From positions 558,001 to 622,000 of the forward strand of contig CP197396.1 of the NCBI GenBank assembly GCA_052161885.1: a stretch of DNA of 64,000 bases, read 5' to 3'. The DNA comes from QKTW01 sp052161885. GTDB lineage: Bacteria; Bacteroidota; Bacteroidia; Chitinophagales; Chitinophagaceae. Shown here piece after piece: positions 8,746 to 16,684 of this stretch. The notes under the pieces were generated by a model, which had not been told where the DNA came from, ran no database searches, and saw nothing but the letters and a program-made list of their open reading frames with translations. Within the stretch, counting starts at the first letter, position 1. Each line of letters begins with the position of its first letter. Both the position numbers and the translations under genes were made by a program.

Positions 8746-8782
8746 AAGTGGTTAATGACAGGCAGCCTGTTGTTAACCACTT
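8746..8782. terminator. Bidirectional hairpin between convergent genes
   Basis: Arms AAGTGGTTAA and TTAACCACTT (10 bp) enclose a second stem ACAGG/CCTGT, giving a long nested hairpin between the DUF4476 and PAP2 genes. It touches the PAP2 stop codon. A T-rich tract follows on the plus side. Confidence 0.7.
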
Positions 8783-9401
8783 ATTCTTTTACAGGTATAT
8801 TGCCGGTTTTCCGGACCATGTTATATTCTGTGATATCAAAATACCGGTTATATAGCTTGCCGGTCATAATGCCGATAGCAGCACCCAGGAGGCCACCGCA
8901 GGTTACATCCAGCGGGAAGTGCACACCTACGTATACCTGTGAGTAAGAAACCACAAATGCCCAGATCAGTGCTGCCGGAACCACCCATTTAAAGCGTCTT
9001 CCTAAAGTAATGGCCATAAACACCCCCAGTGAGAAGTGGTTGGCGGCATGTGAAGACGGAAAGCTGTATCCGCTGCCACAGGGCACAATGATATGTACCA
9101 CCTGCTGCAGGTAGGGGTTATTGCACGGGCGCAGACGGTGAAAATAAGGTTTGATCATTCCGGCACTGATATGGTCGCTGAGTGCAAAAGTGAGCAGGAA
9201 TGCCAGGCACCAGAACAGCCCGCGTTTGCCAAAGTTCTTCAGGGTAAATACCAGTAAAAAAAGATACAGCGGCGCCCATGTATACTGGTTCCGGAAGTAG
9301 GGTATAATGGCATCAAGGAATGCGTTATGCCACTGGGTATTTACATAATACCAGAGCTCATAATCGCAGTACACAATATAATCGCGGATTTCCTGGAGCA
9401 T
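8781..9401 (-). CDS. PAP2 family phosphatase
   Basis: A 206-aa membrane phosphatase with about five hydrophobic helices. The catalytic signatures are KPYFHRLRP (motif 1), SFPSSHAANH (motif 2) and SQVYVGVHFPLD (motif 3). In motif 3 the usual Arg after Ser is Gln, while the catalytic His and the Asp are kept. Members hydrolyse lipid phosphates such as undecaprenyl pyrophosphate or phosphatidate; the substrate here is unknown. It lies 2 nt after the methyltransferase gene and is probably cotranscribed with it. Confidence 0.88.
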   Translation of the reverse strand: MLQEIRDYIVYCDYELWYYVNTQWHNAFLDAIIPYFRNQYTWAPLYLFLLVFTLKNFGKRGLFWCLAFLLTFALSDHISAGMIKPYFHRLRPCNNPYLQQVVHIIVPCGSGYSFPSSHAANHFSLGVFMAITLGRRFKWVVPAALIWAFVVSYSQVYVGVHFPLDVTCGGLLGAAIGIMTGKLYNRYFDITEYNMVRKTGNIPVKE

Positions 9402-9403
9402 TT

Positions 9404-10138
9404 TTATTTTTTGAAGATCATGATCATTCTCGGCGAGTCGAGCGGATGATAATCATTTAATTCATAATCGCCGAAAGTGGCCGTGAGCGAAAGCCCCGCC
9501 TTTTTGAACATTGCAATAAAATCAGACAGGGAAAAAGCAGCTACGCTCTCACAAAAATGACGTGGCACATTGTCTGCATCGGTAAAGTAAATGTCCTTTA
9601 CTATATGATTGCGTTCCAGTTTGCGGCGTATGTCGAACTGGTAACTGCCACGGAGTATGGTTTCGTGGGGAACAAGCTTGTTTAGTACATGATCACGGTT
9701 CAGGTAGTCTATAACCAGCAGCCCGCCTTTTTTTATACCTGCGGCAAAAGACTTAGCTGCAAGCAGATGGTCGCGGTCGTGGGCAAAATAGCCAAAGCTC
9801 GTAAAGAAGTTGAATGCGTAATCGAAATAGTTGATGTAAAACGGCATGCGCATATCATGCACATAAAAATGCAGATGATCATTTTCGGATGCTTTGGCAT
9901 GCTCAATACTCAGGTGAGACAGGTCGATGCCCGTCACATCAAAGCCATGTTCTGCAAGCTGAACAGAATAGCGCCCTTCACCACAGGCAATATCTACCAT
10001 GCGGCTGCCCTTTTCAGGCTGCAGGTAGCTGATCAGATTTTCTACAAACTCACGTGCTTCTATTTTATCCCTGTTCTGGTAAAGGATTTTGTAGTAGGGA
10101 GAGCCAAACCAGCTTTCAAACCAATCTGTATGTTGCAT
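9404..10138 (-). CDS. Class I SAM-dependent methyltransferase
   Basis: A 244-aa cytoplasmic methyltransferase. The SAM site is MVDIACGEGRYSVQLAEHGF (about 47-66) with the acidic loop GIDLS at about 71-75. Later elements FNFFTSFGYF and KGGLLVIDYLN fit the class I fold. The N-terminus DWFESWFGSPYYKILY is common in uncharacterised Bacteroidota methyltransferases that sit with PAP2 or other genes. The substrate is unknown. A TATTTTTG promoter box is at 10161-10168, and PAP2 follows after 2 nt. Confidence 0.85.
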   Translation of the reverse strand: MQHTDWFESWFGSPYYKILYQNRDKIEAREFVENLISYLQPEKGSRMVDIACGEGRYSVQLAEHGFDVTGIDLSHLSIEHAKASENDHLHFYVHDMRMPFYINYFDYAFNFFTSFGYFAHDRDHLLAAKSFAAGIKKGGLLVIDYLNRDHVLNKLVPHETILRGSYQFDIRRKLERNHIVKDIYFTDADNVPRHFCESVAAFSLSDFIAMFKKAGLSLTATFGDYELNDYHPLDSPRMIMIFKK

Positions 10139-10160
10139 AATGCCTTTGGATGCTTGCCCG

Positions 10161-10168
10161 CAAAAATA
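10161..10168 (-). promoter_or_regulatory. -7 promoter element (TATTTTTG) of methyltransferase-PAP2 operon
   Basis: TATTTTTG on the minus strand lies 22 nt before the ATG at 10138 and fits TAnnTTTG. Confidence 0.45.
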
Positions 10169-10198
10169 AGAAAGTTGCGGAGTTAATCCGGCGGAATG

Positions 10199-10335
10199 TG
10201 AAGAAGATGTGAGATGTTAGATATGAATATCGGGATGTGAGACGTGAGAGGAGCTTAGCTGAACGGAGCTGCTTATACTATACGGGTTGCATCATCCAAT
10301 ATCCGGCATCCAGTATCTCAAATCTCACATCTATC
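10199..10335. repeat. Intergenic inverted low-complexity repeat
   Basis: The left part (GATGTGAGATGTTAGATATG and GGGATGTGAGACGTGAG) is complementary in type to the right part (CAGTATCTCAAATCTCACAT), so the stretch between the methyltransferase and exbD can form an imperfect long hairpin. It shares words with the spacers listed at 3372-3484 and elsewhere. Confidence 0.6.
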
Positions 10336-10338
10336 CAT

Positions 10339-10746
10339 TTACTTACGCTCGTTATTATCTACTGCCATTACCGTACGCAGATGAAGGCTGCGGGCTGCCA
10401 CCATTACTTTCACAATAGCTTCTGCATTAGCTTTTTTATCTGCATTGATCACAACGGTAGGTTCTGCATCCTGCGAACGGGATACAATGCGCTGTATGGC
10501 GCCGGGGAGCGAATCTGCAATAACCGGCCTGGTGCCTACAAAGAATTGCTGCAGCGAATCCACAGATACTACAACCGTTTGCTTTGCCTTGGTATCGCTT
10601 TGTGCTTTAGGCACTGTAAGCTTTATCACATTCGGATTGGCCAACGTGGATATGATCAGGAAGAACAGCAGCAGTATGAACAGGATATCGTTCAATGCTG
10701 ATGTATGCGGCTCCTGGTTTTCACGCAGATGTTTCCTTAAATTCAT
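10339..10746 (-). CDS. exbD: Biopolymer transporter ExbD/TolR-like
   Basis: A 135-aa protein with a short cytosolic N-terminus, one membrane helix (about 20-36, LNDILFILLLFFLIISTLA) carrying the conserved Asp22 of the proton path in NDILF, and a periplasmic domain. With ExbB it forms the proton-driven motor that powers TonB or Tol systems. The partner gene at 10952-11653 is on the same strand upstream, but 205 nt of repeat-like spacer separates them, which is unusual for this pair. Confidence 0.88.
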   Translation of the reverse strand: MNLRKHLRENQEPHTSALNDILFILLLFFLIISTLANPNVIKLTVPKAQSDTKAKQTVVVSVDSLQQFFVGTRPVIADSLPGAIQRIVSRSQDAEPTVVINADKKANAEAIVKVMVAARSLHLRTVMAVDNNERK

Positions 10747-10759
10747 TTTCTCTTGTTAT

Positions 10760-10946
10760 AACAGTGAATAGTGAATGGCCGATAGTTAATGGGGAATAGT
10801 AAACAGTAGCGGGTAATTAGTATCAAGTAATAAGTACCGGGTATCAAGCTGTTGGATATCTGGCATTGAGAACTGTTTACATTCTATCTCATATCTCAAT
10901 ACTCATTTCTCAAATCCCATTATTCAAATCCCCAATTCCTAATTCC
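10760..10946. repeat. Low-complexity spacer between exbB and exbD
   Basis: The 205-nt gap holds repeated words: GTGAATAGTGAATGG, GTAATTAGTATCAAGTAATA, CTATCTCATATCTCAATACT, TCTCAAATCCCATTATTCAA and CCAATTCCTAATTCCCAATA. These recur in other spacers of the window. No open frame was seen in it. Confidence 0.6.
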
Positions 10947-10951
10947 CAATA

Positions 10952-11653
10952 CTACGCTTTAGCAGGTTCCTGTAAAATATCCAGGAATTCTACAGAAGCA
11001 GCTTCCATGCGGTTCACATTTTTGTTGATCTGCGCATTAAGGTAATTATTGGCAACATAAGCCAGCAACCCGATGATAAGACCTACGGCAGAAGTAACCA
11101 TTTTGGTATAGATACCGCCTGCAATATGTTCCAGGGAAAAACCCTGATGCTGAATGTTAAAAAACAGTATGATCATACCGGCTATCGTACCCAGGAAGCC
11201 GAACATGGGCGCTATACCTGCAATCGTGGAAAGAATAGACAGATTTTTTTCCAGCTGGTACACTTCCAGTTTGCCGGCGCTTTCCATTGATTTTTCGATG
11301 TGGTCAATCGGCTTGCCTATACGGCTGATGCCTTTTTCTATCATACGGGCAACGGGGCCGCTGGTGCTGCGCGACAATGAACGTGCACCTTGTATATTGC
11401 CGTCTGTTATCTGCTCACGTATCCGCGACATAAAGGTGGGATCTGTTACCGAAGCTTTACGTATTGCCATCCAGCGTTCTGCAAATACATAAATGAGTAT
11501 TATAGAACAGATAAACAGCGGGATCATCAATACGCCGCCTTCCCGCAGCAGGTAAAAAAGTGAAAGGCTTTCCGGCGCCTCTGCAGGCGCAGCTGCTGCA
11601 GCTGTTTTTACAGCTGTATCGGCCTGAAGCAATAACGATAATAGTAATGACAT
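10952..11653 (-). CDS. exbB: MotA/TolQ/ExbB proton channel protein
   Basis: A 233-aa protein chosen to start at ATG 11653, which gives a hydrophobic N-terminus (MSLLLSLLLQ) and an Ala/Pro-rich stretch before the first conserved helix. Three membrane segments are visible: VLMIPLFICSIILIYVFAE, IAGIAPMFGFLGTIAGMIILF and the helix MVTSAVGLIIGLLAYVANN. The last two with GTIAGM and T-AVGLIIG are the family signature. It forms the pentameric proton channel with ExbD in the inner membrane. The longer frame to 11734 is not supported. A TACATTTG box lies at 11674-11681. Confidence 0.88.
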   Translation of the reverse strand: MSLLLSLLLQADTAVKTAAAAAPAEAPESLSLFYLLREGGVLMIPLFICSIILIYVFAERWMAIRKASVTDPTFMSRIREQITDGNIQGARSLSRSTSGPVARMIEKGISRIGKPIDHIEKSMESAGKLEVYQLEKNLSILSTIAGIAPMFGFLGTIAGMIILFFNIQHQGFSLEHIAGGIYTKMVTSAVGLIIGLLAYVANNYLNAQINKNVNRMEAASVEFLDILQEPAKA

Positions 11654-11673
11654 GATTATATTTTGCTGGTGAG

Positions 11674-11681
11674 CAAATGTA
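11674..11681 (-). promoter_or_regulatory. -7 promoter element (TACATTTG) of exbB
   Basis: TACATTTG on the minus strand fits TAnnTTTG and lies 20 nt before the exbB ATG at 11653. Confidence 0.4.
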
Positions 11682-11826
11682 ATAATAAGGTTTTTTCGAA
11701 GGTTGTTAAAATATTGACTGCAAATGTTGTCCACATGAGTGTTGATTGCAGGGCAGAGGAGCGCGAGGTTTTACATGGAGAATATTTGACGTATGTTTGT
11801 GGCGGATATTTATAACATTTGATTTT

Positions 11827-12816
11827 ATGAAGAAAGCTCTACTGTTTTTTGCAGCTCTGCCGTTTTTTGCCTTGTGCGCATATGCCCAGATGCCTTACAA
11901 TGTCACTGTACTTACCGGCCAGACCTATCAGCCTCTTACCGGGGGCACCAGTATGAATGGTGCCGCAATCTGGGACGAGGAAACTTTTACTGCTCCCATA
12001 GGATTTTTAATGAGAATAGGTAATGATACTACGTCTGTCTTTTATTCGGAGACTTCCATCCCCGGCTGCACTACAGATAGTACAGGTATTGCAAACGGGT
12101 TTAGCTTTATGGATGCTGATCTGGCCGACCGCGGTATTGTTACCGGTACACAGTCGCTTTCACCCATACGCTATACGCTTACAGGGAATGCAGGTTCCAG
12201 GATCTTTAAATGTGAATACTTCAATGCGGGTTTTGCAGATGAATATAATAATACCGGTCATGCTTATGATTCTGTAAATTTCCAGGTGTGGTATTATGAA
12301 GGAACCAACGTTGTAGAACTCCGGTACGGTCCTTCTCAAATTTCAAACACCGGGTATTTTAATTTTGGCAATGGCCCGATTATCGGGTATGGCAATAACG
12401 TTGACTTTACTAATATTTCAACAGGCACTATATATTATCTGAGTGGTAGCCCTACAAGCCCTACTATTGATAGCCTTTCCCTGCCGCCATCTGCTTTTCC
12501 TGTGCCCATTTCCAGCTATCCTGCAAACGGAACTGTATACCGCTTCACACCGAACCATCTTGGCATCGATCACCTGGCACTGGCGGATGTAAGCGTTTAT
12601 CCTACTGCTGTAAATAATACACTTCATATTAATAACGGCAACAATAGCATGTTTGATTACAATGTTGTTGGTGTCAGCGGAGTTGCTACGAATGTAAAAG
12701 GGATAGCAAAACAGGGCGCCAATAATATTGATATAAGTGTGCTCGCTCCGGGCATGTACCTGCTGCAGTTAAGGAATGATAATGGCAGCGGCATTTATAA
12801 GTTCATTAAACTGTAA
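11827..12816 (+). CDS. Secreted protein with T9SS type A sorting domain
   Basis: A 329-aa protein with a Sec signal peptide (MKKALLFFAALPFFALCAYA) and a C-terminal sorting domain of the type IX secretion system: DVSVYPTAVNNTLHINNGNN, then VVGVSG and LAPGMYLLQLRNDNG with a final KFIKL. The central part (about 25-245) is beta-rich with many Thr, Gly, Asn and Tyr; I do not recognise a domain in it. The start at ATG 11827 begins the signal peptide; the longer frame begins with TTG. The product should be exported across the outer membrane and may be anchored on the surface. Confidence 0.85.
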   Translation: MKKALLFFAALPFFALCAYAQMPYNVTVLTGQTYQPLTGGTSMNGAAIWDEETFTAPIGFLMRIGNDTTSVFYSETSIPGCTTDSTGIANGFSFMDADLADRGIVTGTQSLSPIRYTLTGNAGSRIFKCEYFNAGFADEYNNTGHAYDSVNFQVWYYEGTNVVELRYGPSQISNTGYFNFGNGPIIGYGNNVDFTNISTGTIYYLSGSPTSPTIDSLSLPPSAFPVPISSYPANGTVYRFTPNHLGIDHLALADVSVYPTAVNNTLHINNGNNSMFDYNVVGVSGVATNVKGIAKQGANNIDISVLAPGMYLLQLRNDNGSGIYKFIKL

Positions 12817-12840
12817 AGAATTTATCCCGTTAAAAATATA

Positions 12841-12866
12841 AAGCCCCGGAAAATCCGGGGGCTTTA
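12841..12866. terminator. Bidirectional terminator between T9SS cargo gene and pdhB
   Basis: Stem AAGCCCCGGA/TCCGGGGGCTT with a short A-rich loop, followed by TTATT on the plus side. It lies between two convergent genes. Confidence 0.75.
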
Positions 12867-12888
12867 TTATTGTAGATTATATTGCTTC

Positions 12889-13872
12889 TTATTTAACCAT
12901 ATACATTACTTCTTTTACCAGCTTTACGGTACGAGGTACGTCCGGCAGGTAAGCGGCAACCAGTGTTGGTGCATAGTGCATATTAGCGTCGGCAGAAGTG
13001 ATGCGGCGTATAGGAGCATCCAGGTAATCAAATGCTTCTTTCTGTACACGGTAACTGATTTCGGAAGAAATGCTGGCAAACGGCCACTGTTCTTCTACAA
13101 TTACAAGACGGTTTGTCTTTTTCACAGACTCCACAATAGTATGCCAGTCGAGCGGACGGATGGTGCGCAGGTCTATTACTTCAGCGCTGATACCTTCTTT
13201 GGCCAGTTCTTCTGCAGCAGCCAGAGCTACTTTCATCATTTTGTTGTAAGAAACGATGGTAACATCTGTACCGGCACGCTTAATGTCCGCCTTACCGATA
13301 GGAATGATATATTCTTCTTCCGGCACTTCGCCCTGGTCGCCATACATTACTTCACTTTCCATAAATACAACCGGATCTTCATCGCGGATAGCGGCTTTCA
13401 GCAAGCCTTTTGCATCATACGGGTTAGAAACGGAAACGACTTTAATGCCCGGGATATTTGCGTACCAGTTTTCAAATGCCTGTGAGTGCTGTGCGCCCAG
13501 CTGACCTGCAGAGGCGTTAGGACCGCGGAATACTATGGGGCAGCTGAACTGGCCGCCGCTCATAGAAAGCGTTTTGGCAGCATGGTTCAGGATCTGGTCC
13601 AGAGCCAGTACAGCAAAGTTCCAGGTCATAAATTCAACCACAGGACGCAGGCCGTTCATAGCAGAACCTACAGCTATGGCAGCAAAGCCCAGCTCGGCGA
13701 TCGGCGTGTCAATAACGCGTTTGGGGCCAAATTCATCCAGCATGCCCTGGCTTACTTTGTAAGCACCATTGTACTGAGCTACTTCTTCACCCATCAGGAA
13801 GATACGCTCATCACGGCGCATTTCTTCTTCCATTGCCTCACGCAAAGCCTGACGGAAAGGGATTGTACGCAT
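12889..13872 (-). CDS. pdhB: Pyruvate dehydrogenase E1 component, beta subunit
   Basis: A 327-aa E1-beta of the thiamine-diphosphate-dependent 2-oxo acid dehydrogenases. Motifs: GEEVAQYNGAYKVSQGM (about 28-44), DTPIAELGFAAIAVGSAM, FRGPNASAGQLGAQHSQ and IDLRTIRPLDWHTIVESV, ending with a VPRTVKLVKEVMY tail. The match to pyruvate rather than branched-chain E1-beta is judged from these motifs. It acts with E1-alpha, E2 and the lipoamide dehydrogenase. pdhA is not adjacent, and lpdA lies about 50 kb away. It follows the lipoprotein gene at 13938 by 65 nt on the same strand. Confidence 0.92.
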   Translation of the reverse strand: MRTIPFRQALREAMEEEMRRDERIFLMGEEVAQYNGAYKVSQGMLDEFGPKRVIDTPIAELGFAAIAVGSAMNGLRPVVEFMTWNFAVLALDQILNHAAKTLSMSGGQFSCPIVFRGPNASAGQLGAQHSQAFENWYANIPGIKVVSVSNPYDAKGLLKAAIRDEDPVVFMESEVMYGDQGEVPEEEYIIPIGKADIKRAGTDVTIVSYNKMMKVALAAAEELAKEGISAEVIDLRTIRPLDWHTIVESVKKTNRLVIVEEQWPFASISSEISYRVQKEAFDYLDAPIRRITSADANMHYAPTLVAAYLPDVPRTVKLVKEVMYMVK

Positions 13873-13937
13873 ATATCTTATTGGTTTTTTGTTGGAATAT
13901 GACCCGTTTATGCAATCGGGTGCGTAAAGATAAGTAA

Positions 13938-14465
13938 TCAGTTGTTATTTTTCTCCCGGCGAAATGTTGCTGTGCTCGTTACGCCGCTTTCTGTATAACG
14001 GAGTTCCAGTAATGTATCATTTACCGTTATCAGATCCATTTTGGTTTTGTCACCAACCCCTTTCAGTTTCATGTCATCCAGTATCAGTGCTCCGTCATCA
14101 TCAAAGTACCAATTGGCAGAATCCGGCTCTGAGCCAAATACGAGTTCGGCCACTTTATCTTTCCGGAACTTAAATGTGGTGTGTGCTACCGTATATTCCT
14201 GTAGAAGCTTCGCTTCTTCTATTTCCCCGTCCATAAAACGGCGTATGCTGTCCAGGTCGGCTGTGCCATACAACTGCACGTTCATTTCAGGTGTGGTATG
14301 TGAACCTACTGTATCAAGAAATACTTTTTTATCGGCCAGGCTTTGATTCAGCTGTGGGTTGTCAAGTTTTATGGCTTGCCAGGTGCCGATCATTTTGTCC
14401 TCCTTTTTTTCAGCACAGGAAGAAAGTAAAAGGACAGATGCCGCAACGGTTATAAAATACTTCAT
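13938..14465 (-). CDS. Hypothetical lipoprotein
   Basis: A 175-aa lipoprotein with signal VLLLSSC and lipid-anchored Cys17. The mature part starts EKKEDKMIGTWQA, where GTW at the start followed by a beta-rich sequence is typical of lipocalin-like lipoproteins of Bacteroidota; the end carries TLLELRYTESGVTSTATFRR. No catalytic motif is seen. It follows the DUF4476 gene by 15 nt, so it is probably part of the BCCP-DUF4476-lipoprotein operon. The function is unknown. Confidence 0.7.
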   Translation of the reverse strand: MKYFITVAASVLLLSSCAEKKEDKMIGTWQAIKLDNPQLNQSLADKKVFLDTVGSHTTPEMNVQLYGTADLDSIRRFMDGEIEEAKLLQEYTVAHTTFKFRKDKVAELVFGSEPDSANWYFDDDGALILDDMKLKGVGDKTKMDLITVNDTLLELRYTESGVTSTATFRREKNNN

Positions 14466-14480
14466 TGTTCTGCGCTTTGG

Positions 14481-15452
14481 TTAGTGGTGAACAAGCTGGC
14501 GAAAATACTGTTTCCACTGTTCGTCTGTAAAAATATTTTCCGCCGACCCAAAGTTGGCCTGGTCGGTGATGTGCGGGTATACTTTTTTAAGAAATGTATA
14601 TTTGGCGGGATCGCTGTCCAGCATTTTAGCCAACGTAGATGCCTGCAATGTATTCATGCAGTTACCGGACTGCTGGTTGAGGTAACCAAGGCGGCTTTCT
14701 TCCGATCCCTGCGATGCTTTTTGATAAATAGACTGGAATTTATCATCATCTATCGGTTGCGGGCAATCACTGTTGATGATACCACTTCCGGATGGTGTAC
14801 CGCGTGGTACAGCCGGGGTGGCGGGGGCAGAAGGGTTATCTGTTGTAACAGGCATTGCCAGTTTAGGCACATCTGCGGTACGCGGCTCCTGCGACTGGTG
14901 ATCGTTATGCAGTTCTATATTGTCTATAAACTTAGGTTCATTGCTGCTGTCCTGCTTAGCAGGCTGTGCGGCAGCAACCGGTTTTTCTTCTTTTTTTATT
15001 ACAGGCTGTTCAGCGACCGGTTGCGCAACGGCTGTTGGCGGAGGATCTGCCATAGCTGTTACTGCAGGTTTTGCACCGGGAGCAGGGAGGTGGTCATCAG
15101 ATTCTTTATTGTTTGCCTGAAGATAAAACTGCTGTTGCAGGTCATACAGCGAAAAATCTGTGCCTTTATGTGTGATCATAAATCCGCGGGAACCGTTTTC
15201 CGGCACCAGGATCACAAAATGCTGCTCCGGAAAGGCATTTTGCTGAAATAGAATGGTAATGTTCACTGCGCCGGCTTCCAGCTTGGGAATAATGCAGTAA
15301 TTTTTGCCATATCTCGGCTGCATTTCACCTTCCAGCTTTACATAGAAAGGTGTTTGTTTATCGCCCTGCAGGTATATATAGGAATAGCCCTGGGCACCGG
15401 CCCAAAAGCTGCACAACAGGAATGCGATAACGGACAGAAACTTCGCGGGCAT
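14481..15452 (-). CDS. Secreted DUF4476-type protein with Pro/Ala-rich linker
   Basis: A 323-aa exported protein. The signal peptide is about residues 1-20 (ending SFWAGA). A beta-rich region about 22-110 starts with YSYIYLQGDKQTPFYVKLEG, followed by a Pro/Ala/Lys-rich linker (about 120-225). The C-terminal 90 residues, starting CPQPIDDDKFQSIYQKAS and including YTFLKKVYPHITDQANF, fit DUF4476. It shares this layout with the protein at 7818-8717. It lies 13 nt after the biotin-carrier gene. The function is unknown. Confidence 0.75.
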   Translation of the reverse strand: MPAKFLSVIAFLLCSFWAGAQGYSYIYLQGDKQTPFYVKLEGEMQPRYGKNYCIIPKLEAGAVNITILFQQNAFPEQHFVILVPENGSRGFMITHKGTDFSLYDLQQQFYLQANNKESDDHLPAPGAKPAVTAMADPPPTAVAQPVAEQPVIKKEEKPVAAAQPAKQDSSNEPKFIDNIELHNDHQSQEPRTADVPKLAMPVTTDNPSAPATPAVPRGTPSGSGIINSDCPQPIDDDKFQSIYQKASQGSEESRLGYLNQQSGNCMNTLQASTLAKMLDSDPAKYTFLKKVYPHITDQANFGSAENIFTDEQWKQYFRQLVHH

Positions 15453-15465
15453 ATGCGGATTGCTT

Positions 15466-15966
15466 TTACTCCAGTTCTATAAGGATAGTTCCTTTTTCCA
15501 CTGCAGTACGTTCTTCAATTTTAATAGCTTTAACGGTGGCGCTGGCAGTAGCTTTCAGCACATTTTCCATTTTCATGGCCTCAAGGATGATCAGGCCGTC
15601 GCCTTTATTGATCTGCTGGCCGGGTTCTACGAGCACTTTCAGTATCAGGCCGGGCATTGGCGCTTTTACAGGTTCGGCTTTCTGCATGGCTTTCAGGTCC
15701 AGGCCCATACTGGTAAGCAGCTGGTCTATCGGCTCCTTGATAGCTACGGTATATACCTGGTTGTCTACACGAAGCGTAAGCTGCTTGTTCTTGATATCTA
15801 CCTTCTCTACCATTGCGGTAAAGCTGCGGCCATTATATAATATGCTGATGATACCACCGGGCTGGCGGCTTATATCCAGGTCCGCAATCGTATCATTAAT
15901 GCTCCAGCCTTCTTCTTCATGACTTATTGAAAAATTCCTGTTATCGTTGATGGTAATCTGCAGCAT
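15466..15966 (-). CDS. Biotin carboxyl carrier domain protein
   Basis: A 166-aa protein whose last 75 residues form a biotinyl domain: VKAPMPGLILKVLVEPGQ, then ILEAMKMENVL with the biotin-accepting Lys132, and a final TILIELE. The N-terminal 95 residues precede it as in the acyl-CoA carboxylase carrier subunits of Bacteroidota. It should carry carboxybiotin for an acyl-CoA or oxaloacetate-type carboxylase, but no carboxylase or carboxyltransferase gene is next to it. A promoter box TATTTTTG is at 15995-16002. Confidence 0.85.
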   Translation of the reverse strand: MLQITINDNRNFSISHEEEGWSINDTIADLDISRQPGGIISILYNGRSFTAMVEKVDIKNKQLTLRVDNQVYTVAIKEPIDQLLTSMGLDLKAMQKAEPVKAPMPGLILKVLVEPGQQINKGDGLIILEAMKMENVLKATASATVKAIKIEERTAVEKGTILIELE

Positions 15967-15994
15967 AATGCTGATATTGTTTTATTAAGCGGAG

Positions 15995-16002
15995 CAAAAA
16001 TA
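15995..16002 (-). promoter_or_regulatory. -7 promoter element (TATTTTTG) of biotin-carrier operon
   Basis: TATTTTTG on the minus strand lies 28 nt before the ATG at 15966 and fits TAnnTTTG. Confidence 0.4.
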
Positions 16003-16070
16003 ATCATTTCGGGGGTTATGTTCTGATAAATCCGTACAACCCTGAAATCCTGTGATATTACCTGGATATT

Positions 16071-16178
16071 TTACCGCAAAGCGCAGAACGAATACGCAGA
16101 GGGCGCAAAGAACATCCATTTTTAATCCCTTCATATTCTTCGCGTATCCTTAGCGTTGCTCTGCGTCCTTAGCGGTAA
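16071..16178. repeat. Dispersed inverted repeat of the ACGCAAAG/CTTTGCGT family
   Basis: The left arm TTACCGCAAAGCGCAGAACG with ACGCAGAGGGCGCAAAGAA is matched by an imperfect inverted right arm, TTCTTCGCGTATCC with CTCTGCGTCCTTAGCGGTAA. Each arm is about 42 nt with a spacer of about 23 nt. A second copy is at 58927-59029. Confidence 0.75.
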
Positions 16179-16210
16179 TAAAGACAATATGGCATGAAGT
16201 TTTAACTTAC

Positions 16211-16218
16211 TACTTTTG
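16211..16218 (+). promoter_or_regulatory. -7 promoter element (TACTTTTG) of DMT-family gene
   Basis: TACTTTTG fits TAnnTTTG and lies 18 nt before the ATG at 16237. Confidence 0.45.
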
Positions 16219-16236
16219 TTTTTCTGATAACTGACT

Positions 16237-16587
16237 ATGCGCACAATACTCTGCCTGCTGGCCTCCAATTGTTTTATGACCTATGCCTGGTATGGCCATC
16301 TGAAAAAAGACACCAGCGATATACCATTGATAAAGCTCATTCTCATCAGTTGGGGCATTGCATTTTTTGAGTATGTGTTTATGGTGCCGGCAAATAACAT
16401 CTTCGGAAAAAAAGAAGGTTTCTCGCCGTTTCAATTGAAAACAATACAGGAGGTTGTTTCATTGACCGTATTTTGTGTATTTGCGCTTGTTTTTCTCCAT
16501 GAACCCATTCGCTGGAACTATATTGTGGCGTTCCTTTTCATCATAGCGGCTGTTTATTTTATGTTTTTGCCTTCTTCAAAGGTGTAG
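16237..16587 (+). CDS. DMT family membrane protein (DUF486)
   Basis: A 116-aa protein with four hydrophobic helices (about 2-18, 30-50, 68-88 and 92-111). It matches the DUF486 pattern: C-MTYAWYGHLK near the N-terminus, ISWGIAFFEYVFMVPANNIF in the second helix, and QLKTIQEVVSLTVFCVFA. DUF486 proteins are small relatives of drug/metabolite transporters; no substrate is established. It seems monocistronic and ends near a repeat-type spacer. Confidence 0.85.
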   Translation: MRTILCLLASNCFMTYAWYGHLKKDTSDIPLIKLILISWGIAFFEYVFMVPANNIFGKKEGFSPFQLKTIQEVVSLTVFCVFALVFLHEPIRWNYIVAFLFIIAAVYFMFLPSSKV

Positions 16588-16684
16588 TGAGGTATGAAAA
16601 TTGAGATATGAGCCTGTGTGAGCGGTAAATAGCGAGCTATAAACCGGGAGAAAAATTATCCATTCTCCATTGTCAATTGCCAGG
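16588..16684. repeat. Low-complexity repeat-type spacer
   Basis: The spacer between the DMT and MFS genes has words such as ATTGAGATATGAG, GCGGTAAATAGCGAG and CCATTCTCCATTGTCAATTG. It is of the same character as the other low-complexity spacers here. Confidence 0.45.
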
